Made by a program: the position numbers and the translations under genes. A stretch of 64,000 nucleotides of DNA from Paragordius varius (lineage: Eukaryota; Nematomorpha): positions 3,224,001 to 3,288,000 of the forward strand of contig OZ176051.1 of assembly GCA_964247055.1 (NCBI GenBank), given 5' to 3'. The notes beneath the pieces were generated by a model. It worked only from the letters and a program-made list of their open reading frames with translations. It searched no databases and was not told the DNA's origin. Of this stretch, positions 1 to 12,829 are shown piece after piece (positions within the stretch are counted from its first letter, which is position 1; every line of letters starts with the position of its first letter).

Positions 1-152
1 TTAACAAAATTGCGTAAAATTGTGGATTTTATTTAAAATGTATAGAACAATATAGGCACTTTTTTGAGCCGTGTGGGGCCGACAACCACATTATCATCTA
101 TCGCCTAAAAAAAGTTTAGAATTTTATAGGTGACAATAAGATTCATCTTCAT

Positions 153-1515
153 CAGGGGTCGGCAACATGCAGCCCAATAATTCAAAAAGTCTTAAAAAAT
201 TAATAAATTTTTAGCTCGACTGCGCGAAAATCGTATTTGTTACACAAATTTAATAATCATTACTAGTTTTGTATAAAGGGTTTAAAATTCATTTCATTTA
301 ATCAGTTTGCTGCTGGATGTTTATAAGTTCCAGCAACCAGCGAAATTCCGCATTAATCAAAACTTCCTTTGATATATCAAAATCGATTGCAGAAAACAAT
401 AAACCGTTCACCGAAGGAGAGTTTATAAAAAAGCGTCTCCTTGTTACCGTCAAACAAATATGCTCCCAACAAATGAAAAAGGTTTTTTAAGCTTGGCACA
501 TACCATTGTGCCACGAATTGAAAATATATCAGCCGATAAGGTTTAATAATCAAAAAAAAATACTTCTCAATAGCACTCGATAAAAGCCATGGCACAGGAG
601 CTCAATTGTTAATTTTTATCCGAGAAATTGATAAACAATTCTGTGTAACAGAACTGCTATATCAAAAAGTCTACATGAGAAAACAAAAGGTGAAGATAAA
701 TTTGCAACTATTAGATGTTTTCATTATATACGATATCAAATGGTTTCAATTAAAAAATGTGACCACTGATGGGGGAACATGACGGGTTATAATTCTGGTT
801 TGATTGGCCTGATTAATAAGAAATTTTTTTCAACTTCATTGCATTATTCTACGCGCTATGTGCAAAAGTTGTGAATTTAGAAAATGTTATAAATATTGTT
901 GTAAAATTTATATAATCCATTTGTAGAAACGGTGGTAAGCATCGACTATTTCATGTTTTTTAAAATGAAATTGAGACAAAATATGAAGATATCATTTATT
1001 TTTCTAAAATATGATGGTTCAGTCACGGTAAAGTTTTACAAAGATTTTTTGAGTTAATAAATGATATCGAAATGTTTTTAGAAATAATATGCCAGAGTTG
1101 TCATATTTTGAATGGTTGAGTGAATATCGCATATTTTTATTAATTCACCAAAAATACTGGATAAAAATTTTTGCAATCGGTTTAAGATTTTTATGCAAAA
1201 GAATACTTCGTTTGAAAATTCTTTTAGTTTTGATATTGTTAACGCACATGAGTGTAATTGATTTGCGATCTAGCAGTCTTAAAAAATAACTTTAAGAACA
1301 ATGATTAATTATATTTTATTTAAAGTTACTCATTTAAGAATTACCCAATGGATTAGTATATTTTCTAGTACTTATGTGAACAAACGTTTTCAAAATGATT
1401 TTCATAAAATCAAAGCAACGAACGAAATTGACGGATGAAAATTCGCATAATTTGTTGAGGATCGATTCGCAAACACAAACAGACTTTAAAAATTATTCGA
1501 CAATAAATAAGGTAA
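153..1515 (+). mobile_element. Decayed hAT transposon, ZBED5/GTF2IRD2-like transposase
   Basis: A typical hAT terminal motif, CAGGGGTCGGCAAC, opens at 153. Broken plus-strand reading frames follow that resemble the hAT transposase used in ZBED5 and GTF2IRD2-like genes. Around 390-480 the frame reads like 'NNKPFTEGEFIKK' and then a 'VKQIC' block. At about 750-800 there is a 'VTTDGG' catalytic-region motif, and at about 850-1080 an 'ALCAKVVNLE...GKVLQRFFEL' stretch. The C-terminal 'SKQRTKLTDENSHNLLRI' block lies at about 1400-1470. Stops and frame changes are frequent, so this is an inactive copy. I found no matching right terminal repeat. It lies just beyond the last DIS3 exon visible here and may sit in a DIS3 intron or mark the gene's edge; the window cannot decide that. 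Confidence 0.75.
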
Positions 1516-2420
1516 TCTTTTTTGTTGCTTTAAAAATATAGTTTAATTATATAACTAAGTTAAATAATTTGCGATGCAGAGATTCTTAACACAAGTTTTG
1601 TAAATTTTTAATAAAACAGGATAAATAGCTCTCATTTGATATTTCGTTGAATCGAAGCCACAAGAAATGTTAACGTACTTATTCAGGAATTTTATAATTT
1701 TTATTTAATACCTCCCTTTTTATCCTTTTAATTTTATTAAAATCCAACGGCTGAGCTATTAATTTTAAAATTATATGCTCTGCCAATTTCATGAGAAAAT
1801 CCGAAATCTCTGAATTATACCGGTTATTTATAGATTTTAAAATAATATATAACTTTTTTGGATAAATATGTTATTGATATATTAAAAATGTATGTTTTTA
1901 TTTACAAGGTATAAAATTTTAACAGTTCTATAAAATAAATTGCATGATTATAATATTTATATCCGAGAATGATACATATTATTATGCCAAGAAAAACTAA
2001 AAATTGGTTTCAAGATCTTTTAAAGTAAATAATATTGCACAAAAAAATTCCAAAAAGAATAAAAACGGATAAGCTGATAATGTAATAATATCAATAATGA
2101 TATGTTTGAGTGAAAAAAAAGAAAAAATATAATGAAAAGAATGAGAGGGTGTAATTTCATATTCCACTAATTTTGATACCATGATTTTATTTTTCCTCAA
2201 TTATAAATACAGCAGTAACAATAATTAATGATAGTTAGTTAATCCCTATATACCTAAATTAGGATATTGCTATATCAATGTAGAAATTCGAAATGATATT
2301 CTTACGAAACAAATATTACAAAATAACTTCAATAGGTGTGCCTAATAAATTTTTAAAACAACAAGCATCATCTGATTGTATATTTGGTTTAAAAATAAAA
2401 AAAGTTATAAATTTAATTAC
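1516..2420. other. Non-coding AT-rich stretch
   Basis: No convincing exon or transposon is seen here. If DIS3 is intact, its next exon (end of the first cold-shock domain) should lie in this stretch or further left, but I could not recognise it. Just past the exon-4 donor the reading frame runs on for about 35 codons without family resemblance, which suggests intron. Confidence 0.4.
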
Positions 2421-2774
2421 AGTTTCGGAGCTAGTTGAAGATGATACATGTACTTCGGCCTCCAAATAATTGTTGTAATTGACTGAAAAGACTCCTTGAA
2501 CCAATTTCTTTTGAGCAACTCGTTTTTCAATCTCCTTAATGTCAAGATGGTCAGGAAAATGAATCTAATTGAACAGGTTTGAAAATATTGTAATAATAGT
2601 TATAATCATAAAAATAAATTCTAATTGAAGTTTTCATAATTGCGAATACACATATAAGATCTATATTAATCTCATACGCATATTCTCTAAAGTTATGTTT
2701 ATAGTCATAATAATATTTAATATGTTCATCAAAAAGTTGGATAAAATAATAACATATTTATTTTGTCAAAATGT

Positions 2775-2815
<41 letters not shown>

Positions 2816-5800
2816 CCTAAATAATCAATTAATTTATTTGTATTATCATTAACTTGTAAAATCTCCAAAAAACTAAAATAGCGGTGTTTATTATTCCGGT
2901 GCAAGTAAAATATACTTAAAAATTCTTATTTATTATTTAAAAGATAATTAATACATATATATATTAAATGTAATATTATAAGAAAAATATATAATATAAC
3001 CATGTTTCAGAATGCCATCTCTATATACCACTTATTTATAATTGGTACTGGGACAAGAACTCATTATTATTTAGCAGTTTTAATGATAATAGAATTGAAT
3101 TTATTTATTCATACATTTTCCAAAAAATAAAAAACCGACCGATACCTATTGCATATACCATTTTCAATTCAAGAGCGTCTTTGAACACTTCAAGTTGGTC
3201 CTTAATCTTTTTATGTTTAGATTTCATGATTATTTCATGTATTTTAATATTTTTAACCTAAATTTTTATATTTATTATATATTTATTCATTTAAAACCGA
3301 TATTTTATTTATAAGGGCAAAAAAGACCGTTTTAACGTTTCCAACTTTCGTCCCATATACGCATCTTAGAACATGGTTTTAAAATCTGTGAACCAAAATA
3401 ATCCGTCGAAAATGCAGCATATTTTCTATGTAATTTGAATTTTTAAAAAACAAGGGGACTATAGATGCAAAATTTTATAATCCGCCAATTACAAAATGTT
3501 CACGTGAAAATTCTCCCACTCCACTATGCGTTTGTGGACATGGAGCGGGCTTTAATTCAGTCCGGCACAGAAGGCAAGTGAGGGAAAAATATGATACAAA
3601 TAATAGAAGCACGATATGAGCACACCTCAACTGTTACCATACAAGCGTTGGCGAAACAAACCCCATCCAACTTGACAAGGCTCTATACTGATCACAAAGG
3701 ACACGAAAAATACCTTTGACAGCAAATGAATTAATCAAAATATTAAATTTATGGAAGGATACACTAAGTAAATTCGGTCTGAAAAAGAATATTGGGAAAA
3801 CCAAACTAATGTTCGATGAAAACAAGACAATAAAATTGCCTTGCTCTGTGTTCTCGAATGTTACGTCAAATTCAATAAAGTGTAACGAATGTTCAAAATG
3901 GGTGCATAAAAATGATCCACTTTAAAAAGTTTAATAAAAACTATATCTGCTCCCCGTGCAGTACAACCAACACATTAACCATAGGATCTCCTCGCCCCGA
4001 GTCCCTAACTTTATGCAAATTTGTAGACAAATTTACATACCTGGGTGATACTTTAGATGCTGGTGGTGGCATAGAATCGGCCTTATTGCATAGAATCGAA
4101 GCTGACTGGAAAAAGTATCATAGTCTGCGTACACTAGTTAATAATAAATACGTTTTACTCAGTTCAAAGGCAAATTTTTTTATGGCCGCTATATGTCCTG
4201 CCATACTATACGGTACGGAAACATGGCCTATGACTAATATCACTGCTAAAGGGTGAGCACAAAATCATAAATGCCATCATCCTCGCATATAACCCAAAAA
4301 GCTAAAATTTCCGATCCAAATTTGCCCCTATAAACCAATTAATACATATATCCGTGAATACTGTTTACGTTGGGCTGGTGACATCCCTAGAGCCCAAGGC
4401 ACAAACTGGATAAAGTTTATACAATCATATTCAACTAATAATAAAAATAAAAAAGGTAGACCTCAATAAACCTAGCACCCATTATTCAAAAAGACCTAGA
4501 CTTTCTCAATATAAAACACAAGCAGTGGACAGAATGGAATGGATAACTATTACACGTTTATCTCCTAAATAGCGTATGAAGGTGATATAATCGAAAACCA
4601 CCTTTTTTGTTTTATATTATTTTTTCCCAACAATATTATTAACTTATAAATGTTTTTGACAAAAAATTGTAATCATAACCTAGTAAGCTATTCTTATTTT
4701 GCGTGTTAAAATCTTATTAATTCAAATATTTAGAAAAGATATACGGTTTCCTAACGATAGTTGATGATTAAAAAGTTTATTAAATACAGAGAAGAGGTCA
4801 AAAACACTGTGCAAAAAAGAGGGTTAATTTTTTTAACAAAATTTTTTTTCATGAGATAGCTTAAGACCAGTAAATTCATTTGCCGTAAAAATTTTAATTT
4901 GTCGACGACCTAGTATTTGAGATATTAAGAGAAAATGGAAATCCGGCAAAGAGTGAAAATTAAGGATAATTTATAATTAATGATAAAAGTTGAGATGTAA
5001 TGGTTGATTATCATTTTAGAAGGTATTTTCTATATATAAATAGCTTAAAAACAAATGGGTATTTATAAAACAGTTTATAAGATGGCGTCTTTCTTTTAAC
5101 ACACTTAAAAGAAAAATTTTATGAAACTATATTAAATAATTTTTTTTAATTATTTACAGCTAAACTCCCTATTAAAATCCAACCACTAATTCTAAGATGT
5201 AATTGGATTGTATTAATTTACATCTATTGTTAATTTTTTCAATGACCAGTTGATTTCAAAAATATATATTAAATAAAAATTAAAACAAAATGCAAACTTT
5301 AACAAATAAATTCAAAAGCAATGAGATATAAAATACACAAACCTTGTGATTTTTGTCAAATAGATCATGTAAAAAATCATCGGTCGTCAAAATATTTCCC
5401 ATTTTATTTAGCAATTCGTCCTTGTTTTTGGCATATTCACATATATATTTTTCCAGGGTATAAGCGTAAATACCCTCTTCCAAAGCAATCTCCAAACTCC
5501 GTTTGTCATTCGTTAAAAATATAATTTTAAATGGAAGACAAGAACTATGTTTGGTGTACCATTTAACCGCTTTTCTTAGCGCCGCATCATTTCTATCATT
5601 AGTTGTGTATCCTAATTAAAAATAAATATAATTTATAATAGACAAACAATTAATATGTATAATAATAAAGATATCAAATAACTCAAACCCTAAATTTCTG
5701 AAATTTTGGTACTGAGAAAACACATCAATGTGTGTTAACAAAATAGCAAAACCTATTTGTACGATCAAAGTTATAATTTAAATATTTATCACTAATAATT

Positions 5801-6571
5801 TGGGCAAAATATTCATTTTGAGTAAAATATAAATAAAAGATTAAATGTAAAGAAATAATTATAAAATCTGGTGATGAATATCTATTAAGATTAAATAAGT
5901 ATATATTATATTTAATACAAAAAAATATGATAAACTGGACATATCCTAATTAATATAACACCTAAGGTTACTATTTATGAGAGTTTGGATAAAATCATCT
6001 TCCCCTTCCTGCCAAGATGGCATTTAAAAATAAATAAAAATAATTTATTGTATAGCGACGTGCGATTTTAGACTAGCATAGTTAAGCTAAGAGTAAAAAT
6101 TTATTTACCAGAAGTGACAGTTGCTAGGTATGTTTGGTGGTGATACTCATTGGCAAACGTATATACATTTCGATCGGGATGAAATATCAAACCACATATT
6201 CTTTTATAATTAGAATAATATTTTGATTTTAATTCGCTCAATGCTGTTTGCATGATTACTAAGTTGTGCTTCATATCATATTCAAATAAATTAAGCTATT
6301 TATTTAGAAAAATACATACGTGATGAATTAATAAATTGGTATCTGGAACCAAAATATGATACTGTTGAGTAACATCTTCTTGAAAATTTTCAGGCAAAAA
6401 TAATTGTAAACGTTGAATATTTCGGAAAGGTTTACATTTTAAACATGCTGCTATGCCACATACAATATCATTTCGCAGATATTGCTCCCGAACAATCTTA
6501 ATAATTCTTCCATTTCGAGTTTTTATATTAAAAACTTTATTTTTGACAAATGTATCACAATTTTGGTACAT
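2421..6571 (-). CDS. DIS3: DIS3/RRP44 exosome nuclease, exons 1-4 (5' part of gene)
   Basis: Catalytic subunit of the RNA exosome, which has PIN endonuclease and RNB 3'-5' exonuclease activity. Inferred exons (minus strand): 6571-6320, 6295-6109, 5611-5343, 2564-2421; phases agree at every junction (284 codons). The start is ATG at 6571. The N-terminus carries the 'KIVREQYLRNDIVCG' block and the CR3 cysteines C38, C43, C46 (C-x4-C-x2-C). The PIN domain follows with its acidic residues in place: D77 in VPDTN, E105, the NDRND motif at 151-155, and D182 in LTNDKRS, so endonuclease activity is likely kept. Exon 4 reads 'LVQGVFSVNYNNYLEAEVHV', the start of the first cold-shock domain. The RNB and S1 regions are not in the window. 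Intron 1 is only 24 nt; introns 2 and 3 are 497 and 2778 nt, the latter holding a LINE fragment. The exon 4 donor (GT at 2420) is the least certain boundary. Confidence 0.9.
2778..2811. repeat. (AT)n microsatellite
   Basis: An uninterrupted run of alternating A and T inside DIS3 intron 3. Confidence 0.95.
3590..4565 (+). mobile_element. LINE fragment, 3' end of reverse-transcriptase ORF with PHD-like cysteine block
   Basis: Two overlapping plus-strand frames cover a LINE tail. The first has an RT thumb-like 'WKDTLSKFGLKKNIGKTKLM' segment and then 'CNECSKWVHKND', with 'YICSPC' in the next frame. Together these give the C-x2-C...W-x-H...C-x2-C pattern seen in LINEs that carry a PHD-like finger after the RT domain. 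The second frame continues 'KFTYLGDTLDAGGG' and 'AILYGTETWPM', the conserved block that follows RT in such LINEs. At about 4365-4560 comes 'LRWAGDIPRAQG...GRPQ' and a tryptophan-rich end. The frames shift and stop several times and the 5' end is missing, as is usual for dead-on-arrival LINE copies. It lies in DIS3 intron 3, opposite in strand to the gene. The LINE clade is not certain. Confidence 0.7.
6296..6319 (-). other. 24-nt micro-intron, DIS3 intron 1
   Basis: On the minus strand this starts GTATGT and ends AAATAG. Read through, it inserts an in-frame stop. Removed, the flanks join as 'LLIHH' plus 'LNLFEYD', giving exactly the spacing seen in animal and yeast DIS3 between the PIN aspartate motif and the following glutamate. 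Confidence 0.8.
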
Positions 6572-7403
6572 AATTGAAAATGATCGGTTTTAAATTAGGA
6601 TAGGATGGTTTATGCACATTATACGTGCACAAAAAATACGGCCTGATGATATATATGTACTATGCAAAGTTAAAAATACCTGAATTTGATAAATAGATGC
6701 AACAGAATTCTGATGATGGTGTATGTTTTGAGACTAAGCAGTAATTTGAAAATTATGTTTTTTAATTTCTCCATATCAAAAAATTGAATTTGCGCACATA
6801 CCAATTATATTTTTTTGGTGAAAAAGAATTTTTTTCAAAATATATTATTAAAATATATCATATATGTTAAATAAGCAAATTATTTTATAAAATTTTATTT
6901 TAGATGGGAGGTACGAAAGTCTCAAATTTTTAACTTTTCTAAAATAGACTAATTTTTTTTTAAAATAAACGTAAAAAAGCCGAAGTTGAGTGATATGATT
7001 TCGGATCTTTTAATAGTTGAAGTATGTTGAACAATTCTTCCGCTTATTTTTTAGTGTGCTTTTAACTTTTGTTATATGTACATAAAAACAGCTAACTTAT
7101 ATATGGAAGCAAACTAACCTTTAAATTGATTCTAAAGAGATTAAATGTTTACCATTATCGAATTTTATAGAAATGTGCTTTTATAATAACTTAAAGCGCT
7201 TTCAAACCGTTTCCATATGTTTCAAAAGAGCACGAAATACGCCTTAATAAAATTTGGCTAAAAAATATTTTTTTAAAAAATGCCTCTTTTCATAATAAAT
7301 TCGAAAAATTTATGGCGAAATCTCGTTGTTGTGTTAGTTTTAAAATAACTAACCCATTTTATACCGGAACAATCGAGACTTTTGGAGACTACATCCAAAA
7401 ACA
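6572..7403. repeat. Upstream flank of DIS3 with an unclassified dispersed repeat (about 6740-7260)
   Basis: The immediate DIS3 upstream sequence (6572-6740) shows no clear TATA box or other promoter element. From about 6780 the sequence ('GCGCACAT...TTTTTTGGTGAAA...CGAAAGTC') resembles blocks at about 34960-35160 and 48540-48720. The part near 7200 matches, in inverse, the block at about 35250-35310. No end structure is visible, so the element type is unknown. Confidence 0.5.
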
Positions 7404-8420
7404 TGGGGTGATAAAAAAGGCGCACTTGACTTGTAAGTCAACAAGTTGAGCAAGTTTACTTAAGCCAGCAGGTGTACACTTGAAGATCGGTGATAAAATA
7501 ACGCTTAAGTCAAGTCTTTTGCTTATGAATGTAACATTTTCCACTTAATTCAAATTTTACGGAAATTATTTTAATCATTTTCAGCCAAAATTTAATAAAT
7601 AATGCACAAATAGATAAACAATTAATAATATATGCATTTATTGAAGTTTTTCAAACTCACTGGTACGTATTTTATATAATATTATAGATTTTTCTAAATA
7701 TTGAGCCCGGTGATTTTTAAGTTGATGAAACCATTCGCCCTTAAAACAATCTTTTATTTTACCACACTACTTATTTTATTTGGAGTTTATTTGCAAATAA
7801 TGGGAAGATGTTTATACAATATAGCATATGATTATTTTTAATTGATTGTAATTAATACATTCGAAATAAATTTATGATATAAAAAATTATTTTCATTAGT
7901 TATTAGTGAAGTAACCTTAAGCGTTTATCAACAAAGATTTGAAATTTTACAAGATTAATATTTAATTATAAATTTTAAGAAATTTTCGACAATCAAATTT
8001 TTTTGCGGGTTCATGGAATTTATATATTTAGCATATTTTTATATACCATGTTCTTAAATATTACAGAGTTTTTCTAAAAATTTATCCTCTTTTGTATCCA
8101 CCCTTGAATAGGTTAATTAGCGAAAATTTATCAATAAACAATTTATAGCATTAACAAAGGTTTGAATTACATATAAAACCTAAATTTTTTACATAAATAG
8201 TTTCCAAAATTATTTTATCAATATTTTTATATCTGTCAAGTGTGCCCTTACACCACACTTGCAAAATAGTTTCACTTGATCATATGAATTTTTTTCACCT
8301 CCGAATCAGATTTTCTTGCTTGATTTAAGTCGCCTAATGTTAAATTTTTTTTATCACATGAAAGCAAGCCATGACTTGAAAAACTTGCAAGTCAAGCCAA
8401 AAAAAATTTTTATCACCCCA
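7404..8420 (+). mobile_element. 1-kb inverted-repeat element, GGTG family copy 1 (complete)
   Basis: Begins TGGGGTGATAAAAAA and ends TTTTTATCACCCCA, so the ends are inverted repeats. Inside the left end are the words GACTTGTAAGTCAA and TGTACACTTGAAGATCGG. Inside the right end are CACATGAAAGCAAGCCATGA and ACTTGCAAGTCAAG. Neither strand has a coding frame. Length is about 1.02 kb. This copy serves as the reference for the others in the window. It is a non-autonomous DNA element whose superfamily I could not assign. Confidence 0.75.
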
Positions 8421-8513
8421 CCCAATGTTTTGATTTTTGTCACGGCCTTTTGAAATAGTTTTGTGCCCAGTACTTCATATCATTTTAATTATCTTAAAAA
8501 AATTTGAAAATAG

Positions 8514-9271
8514 GGGTGGGTGATAAAAAATTTGCTTGACTTTTTTCAAGGCATAACTTGCTTTCATGTGATAAAAAATATTTAGCATTAGACGACTTAA
8601 GTCAAGCAAGAAAACCTAACACGGAGGCGATACAAAATCATATTATCAAGTAAAAAAGATTTTGCAAGTATGGTGTAGGGCACACTTGACAGTTTTAAAA
8701 ATATGGATAAATTTTTTTTGAATAATATTTATGTATATAATTTAGGGTTTTTATGGGATTAAAACCTTTGTTAATGCTATAAACTGTTTATTTGATAATT
8801 TTTGGCTAATTAACCTATTCGAATTGCGTGGATATAGGGATAATTTTTTAGAAAAACTTTAATATTTAAGAACAATGCATATAAAAATATGCTAATATTA
8901 TGAATTCCTTGAAACCGCAAGAATTTTTAATATTTTAAAATTAATAATTTATTAATCTTTAAAATTTAAAATTTATGATTTACATAAAATAATAGCTAAA
9001 TGTTACTTCATCATTAATACATGTAAGTTATTTAGTATTTGTAAGTTGATGAGACCATTTGCCCTTAAAACATTTTCTATTATTTTCTGACAAGTTTAGC
9101 ATTGTTTTACGGTATAAAACACAATAATTATAGAGTATATTCTAATTATTTTTTCTCTATGCTAAAATTATCCCATACTTGTCTTTATTTCATCATAAAT
9201 TTATTTCAAATGTAATGTTGATAATAAATTAATAGTAATTATGTTATATTTCATAGACATATTCCAATTAT
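8514..9271 (-). mobile_element. GGTG family copy 2, first part
   Basis: Starts GGGGTGGGTGATAAAAAA and follows the family consensus in the inverse direction of copy 1 for about 760 bp, then stops where copy 3 starts. The missing last third of the consensus reappears at about 12830-13219 in the same orientation, which suggests copy 3 and its contents were inserted into copy 2. Confidence 0.6.
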
Positions 9272-9450
9272 AGGTGGGGTGATAAAAAAATTTTATGACT
9301 TGACTTGCAAGTTTTTCAGGTCATGGCTTGCTTTCATGTGATAAAGAAAATTTAACATTAGAGCACTTAAGCCAAGCAAGAAAACTTGAACAGGAGGTGA
9401 TAAAAAATCATATTATTTGGAACTTAAAGATATTGCATATGTGATATAGG
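9272..9450 (-). mobile_element. GGTG family copy 3, terminal fragment
   Basis: Starts GGTGGGGTGATAAAAAAA with the usual GACTTGACTTGCAAG block. The family sequence is broken off at the left end of the hAT element that begins at 9451. Confidence 0.65.
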
Positions 9451-11662
9451 TAAGGTGACCAGACGTCCCGCTTTTGGCGGGACAGTCCCGCTTTTTCACA
9501 CTTTGTCCCGCGTCAAATGTCCCGCTTTTTCACGATTATATAAAAAAAAATTTTTAATACAAATAAATTTTTTTTATCCGTTTAATTTTTTTATCATTAA
9601 ATATCTTTAAAATCTATTCAATTTTAATTTAAAATTTTTTATTTCGAATTTATATCATATGATTATACACTTTGCTTCCTACTACTACTGTCATCGTTAT
9701 CAAAAAGCCAAGTTAATACCACAAATCTCTAGATTAAAAATACCACAAATCGGTAGTTTACACGTTTATTTCAGAAAATTAAGGTAATGTAATACTTATT
9801 ATGCTAATATTTTAGTTTTATTACTTGTTAACATATCAAAAAGCCGAATTAATACCACAAATCGGTAGCTTAAAAGACAAATTTATACCACAAATCGGTA
9901 CCTTACACGTTTATTCCAGAAAATTAAGGTATTATAATATTTATTATACTAATAGTAGTTTAGAAATATGAGCACAAAAAGAGGTTGTAAATTCAACGAT
10001 GAATTAATGAAAGATTTTCTTTTTATCAAAAAAAACGAAGAATGAATCATCTGTTAAATGTCTTATATGCGAGGGGGAATTCACCCTAGCACATGGCGGC
10101 AAGTATGATATTACAAAGCATATGGAAATACAGAAACATACAAAATGTTTAGATATGGCGGCATCATCTTACAAAATGAGCGATTTTTTTCGAAAAACCG
10201 CTTTTGGTGAGGAAGAAAAGAATTTGGCACTAGCTGAGGGAGTGTTATCTTTTCACGCCGTTAATCACAATCATTCCTTTAGATCTATGGACTGTACCTC
10301 ACAGGTTATTCGCACGTTATTCCATAAAAAGTTTATATGTGCCCGTATAAAGGCTGAAGCCATTGTGTGCAATGTCCTTTCGCCACATGCATTGTCTGAA
10401 ATACAAAAAGTTTTGCTGAAAATTAATTTCTTATCCCTATACTCTGATGCATCAAATCACCATGAAACAAAATTATTCCCCACTTTAATAAGATATTTTG
10501 ATTCAAAAACCGGAGTAAAAATTAAAATAATATTAATTTCTCTACCCGGTGAAAATTCCGAATAATGTTTACTTCAATAATGCATATTCTAGAAAAAAAT
10601 AATTTAAAAGACTAAATTATCGTATATTGCGCTGGCAACACCAATACGAACTTTGGTGGAAAAGCAAAGAGGGGAACAAAAATATTTTTCATAAATTAAC
10701 AGATAATCTAAATCAAAACATTTTTGGCGTTGGGTGTGCAGCGCATATAATACACAACGCTATTCAAACAGCTGCTGATTTAGTACCCCTAGCTGTGGAA
10801 AATGTAGTTTGTTAAAATATAGCCCTATTTTTATATATACACGGTACGTGTTGTAACGCTTAAAGAATTCTGTGAAAATGCAGAAGTTTAATATCAAAAA
10901 ATGCTTGTATATTGTAAAACTCGTTGGTTAGCTTTTATGCCAGCTATCGAAACAATTTCAAAAATGTATGAACCTTTAAAATCTTTTTTTTATTACAGGA
11001 CAAATGTCCTACAACTTTAAAAAGTTTTTTGAAAGTGATTCTTTAAAAATATGGTTATTCTTACATAATCAAGCTTCGTTCTTTCAAAATGTTATTGAAT
11101 TTATAGGTGACAAAATTTCGGCAATCGAAGTAGCCAATGAAGTTAGTAACCTAAAATTCCAATGTCAAAACGGTTAGAAATTTTATACCATTAACCATCC
11201 GCAATATAATAAATAATTTAGAAAAACAAGGCTTAATAAATCGCCAAGATATCCTTTCCCATTTAAAAATCTTTTATACAAACTGTAAAGATTATTTGGA
11301 AGACTGGACGACGCAATTCAATGAAATTGATCATTTTCATTGGATAACATTAAAATCAGAATTTAATTGGTGCGATGTTCAAAAATCATTTGATTACATC
11401 TGCTCCCAAAAATTCTCAAAAAGTAATCTTTCAGAAAATGATCTTTTTTGTGAAGTATCATTAGTTAAAAGATATATTGATAATGAAAAACCTAAATTAT
11501 GGACAAAAGAAAAACAAACAGTAGGAAAGAAATGGTTGGAAATATTTCATCATTTTGAAGCCAACTATATTACATACAATAATATTTTAAAAATTGTGGA
11601 ATTCGCACTATCTTTACCTGGAACCAACGCTGCTACTGAGCGCGTTTTTCCACAGTAAATCA
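9451..11662 (+). mobile_element. Truncated hAT transposon, copy A (BED-finger transposase)
   Basis: The left terminal repeat TAAGGTGACCAGACGTCCCG starts at 9451, followed by tandem GTCCCGCTTTTT motifs. The plus-strand transposase starts near 9967. A BED-type zinc finger 'VKCLICEGEF' with 'ITKHMEIQKH' lies at about 10047-10140. A long open piece runs 10122-10565 with 'LYSDASNHHETKLFPTLIRYFD', then 'GVGCAAHIIHNAIQTAAD' at about 10730-10785. The C-terminal dimerisation block 'ALSLPGTNAATERVFPQ' is near 11608-11658. Several frame changes and stops interrupt it. The right terminal repeat is missing; the sequence passes directly into a GGTG-family element at 11663. A nearly complete sister copy lies at 14336-17628. 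Confidence 0.85.
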
Positions 11663-12692
11663 GGGGTCGGGTGATAAAAAAAATTTTTTGACTTGACTTG
11701 CAAGTTTTTCAAGTCATGGCTTGCTTTCATGTGATAAAAAAAATTTAACATTACACGACTTAAGTCAAGCAAGAAAACTAGATAAGGAGGTGATAAAAAA
11801 TCATATGTACAAGTAAAACTTAAAGATTTTGCAAGTGTGGTGTAGGGCACACTTGACAGATTTAAAAATATGGATAAAATTATTTTGGAAACTATTTATA
11901 TACAAAATTTAGGTTTTATATGTAATTCAAACCTTTATTAATGCTATAAATTGTTAATTTGATAAATTTTGGCTAATTAATCTATTCATTGGGTGGATAC
12001 AAAAGATAATAAATTTATAGAAAGGCTCTGCTAATATTAAATAACATGGCACATAAAAATATAGTAAATATATCAATTCCGTGACCGGAAAAAAAATTGG
12101 ATTCTCGAAAATTTCTTAATAATAATTAAATATTAATCTTGTAAAATTTCAAATCTTCGTTTATTAAAAGCAAAACTTCACTTTTATCCAATGTAAAGAA
12201 TTTATTTCATCATAAATTTATTTCGAATGTAATGTTTATAATCAATTAAAAATAATTATGGTATATTGTATAAAAATTTTCCCATTATATTTGCAACTAG
12301 CCTCCAAACAAAATAAGTAGTGTGGTAAAATAATGGAAAGTGTTTTAAGGGCGAATGGTTTCATCAATCTAAAAATTAATACCAGGCTCACAATTTAGAA
12401 AACTCTATCATATTATATAAGATACGTACCAGTGAGTTTGAAAAACTTCAATAAATGCATATTGCATTTATTTTTTATCTTTTTGTGCCTTATTTCATAA
12501 ATTTTAGCTGAAAATGATCCAAAAAATTTCCATAAAATTCGAATTGGGTGGCAAAAAACTGTTACATTCATAAGCAAAAGACTTGACTTAAGATCACCGA
12601 TCTTCAAGTGTACACTTGCTGGCTTAAGTAATCTTGCTCAACTTGCCACGCTTGGCTTACAAGTCAAGTGCGACTTTTTTATCACCCCACCC
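11663..12692 (-). mobile_element. GGTG family copy 4 (complete)
   Basis: Runs from GGGGTCGGGTGATAAAAA to ATCACCCCACC, in the inverse direction of copy 1 and with the same internal words and nearly the same length (1.03 kb). It abuts the broken right side of hAT copy A. Confidence 0.7.
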
Positions 12693-12829
12693 TATATATC
12701 GCCTTTCAAATATCGTAAACCCTTGGTTAGATTTTTTATGCACAATTGTTATTTCGTGAGACTGGTATTGCTTAAAATAAATAATTAAGATATATGCTAT
12801 AATTATATATGTATTATAACTCTATTACG

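Noticed and set aside
6087-6108. A 22-nt GT...TAG segment at the start of DIS3 intron 2
   Set aside because: Used alone as an intron it leads straight into a stop; the acceptor at 5612 gives the family alignment, so the intron is 497 nt.
6235-6319. Alternative 61-nt DIS3 intron 1
   Set aside because: It breaks phase and removes a segment that aligns residue for residue with other DIS3 proteins.
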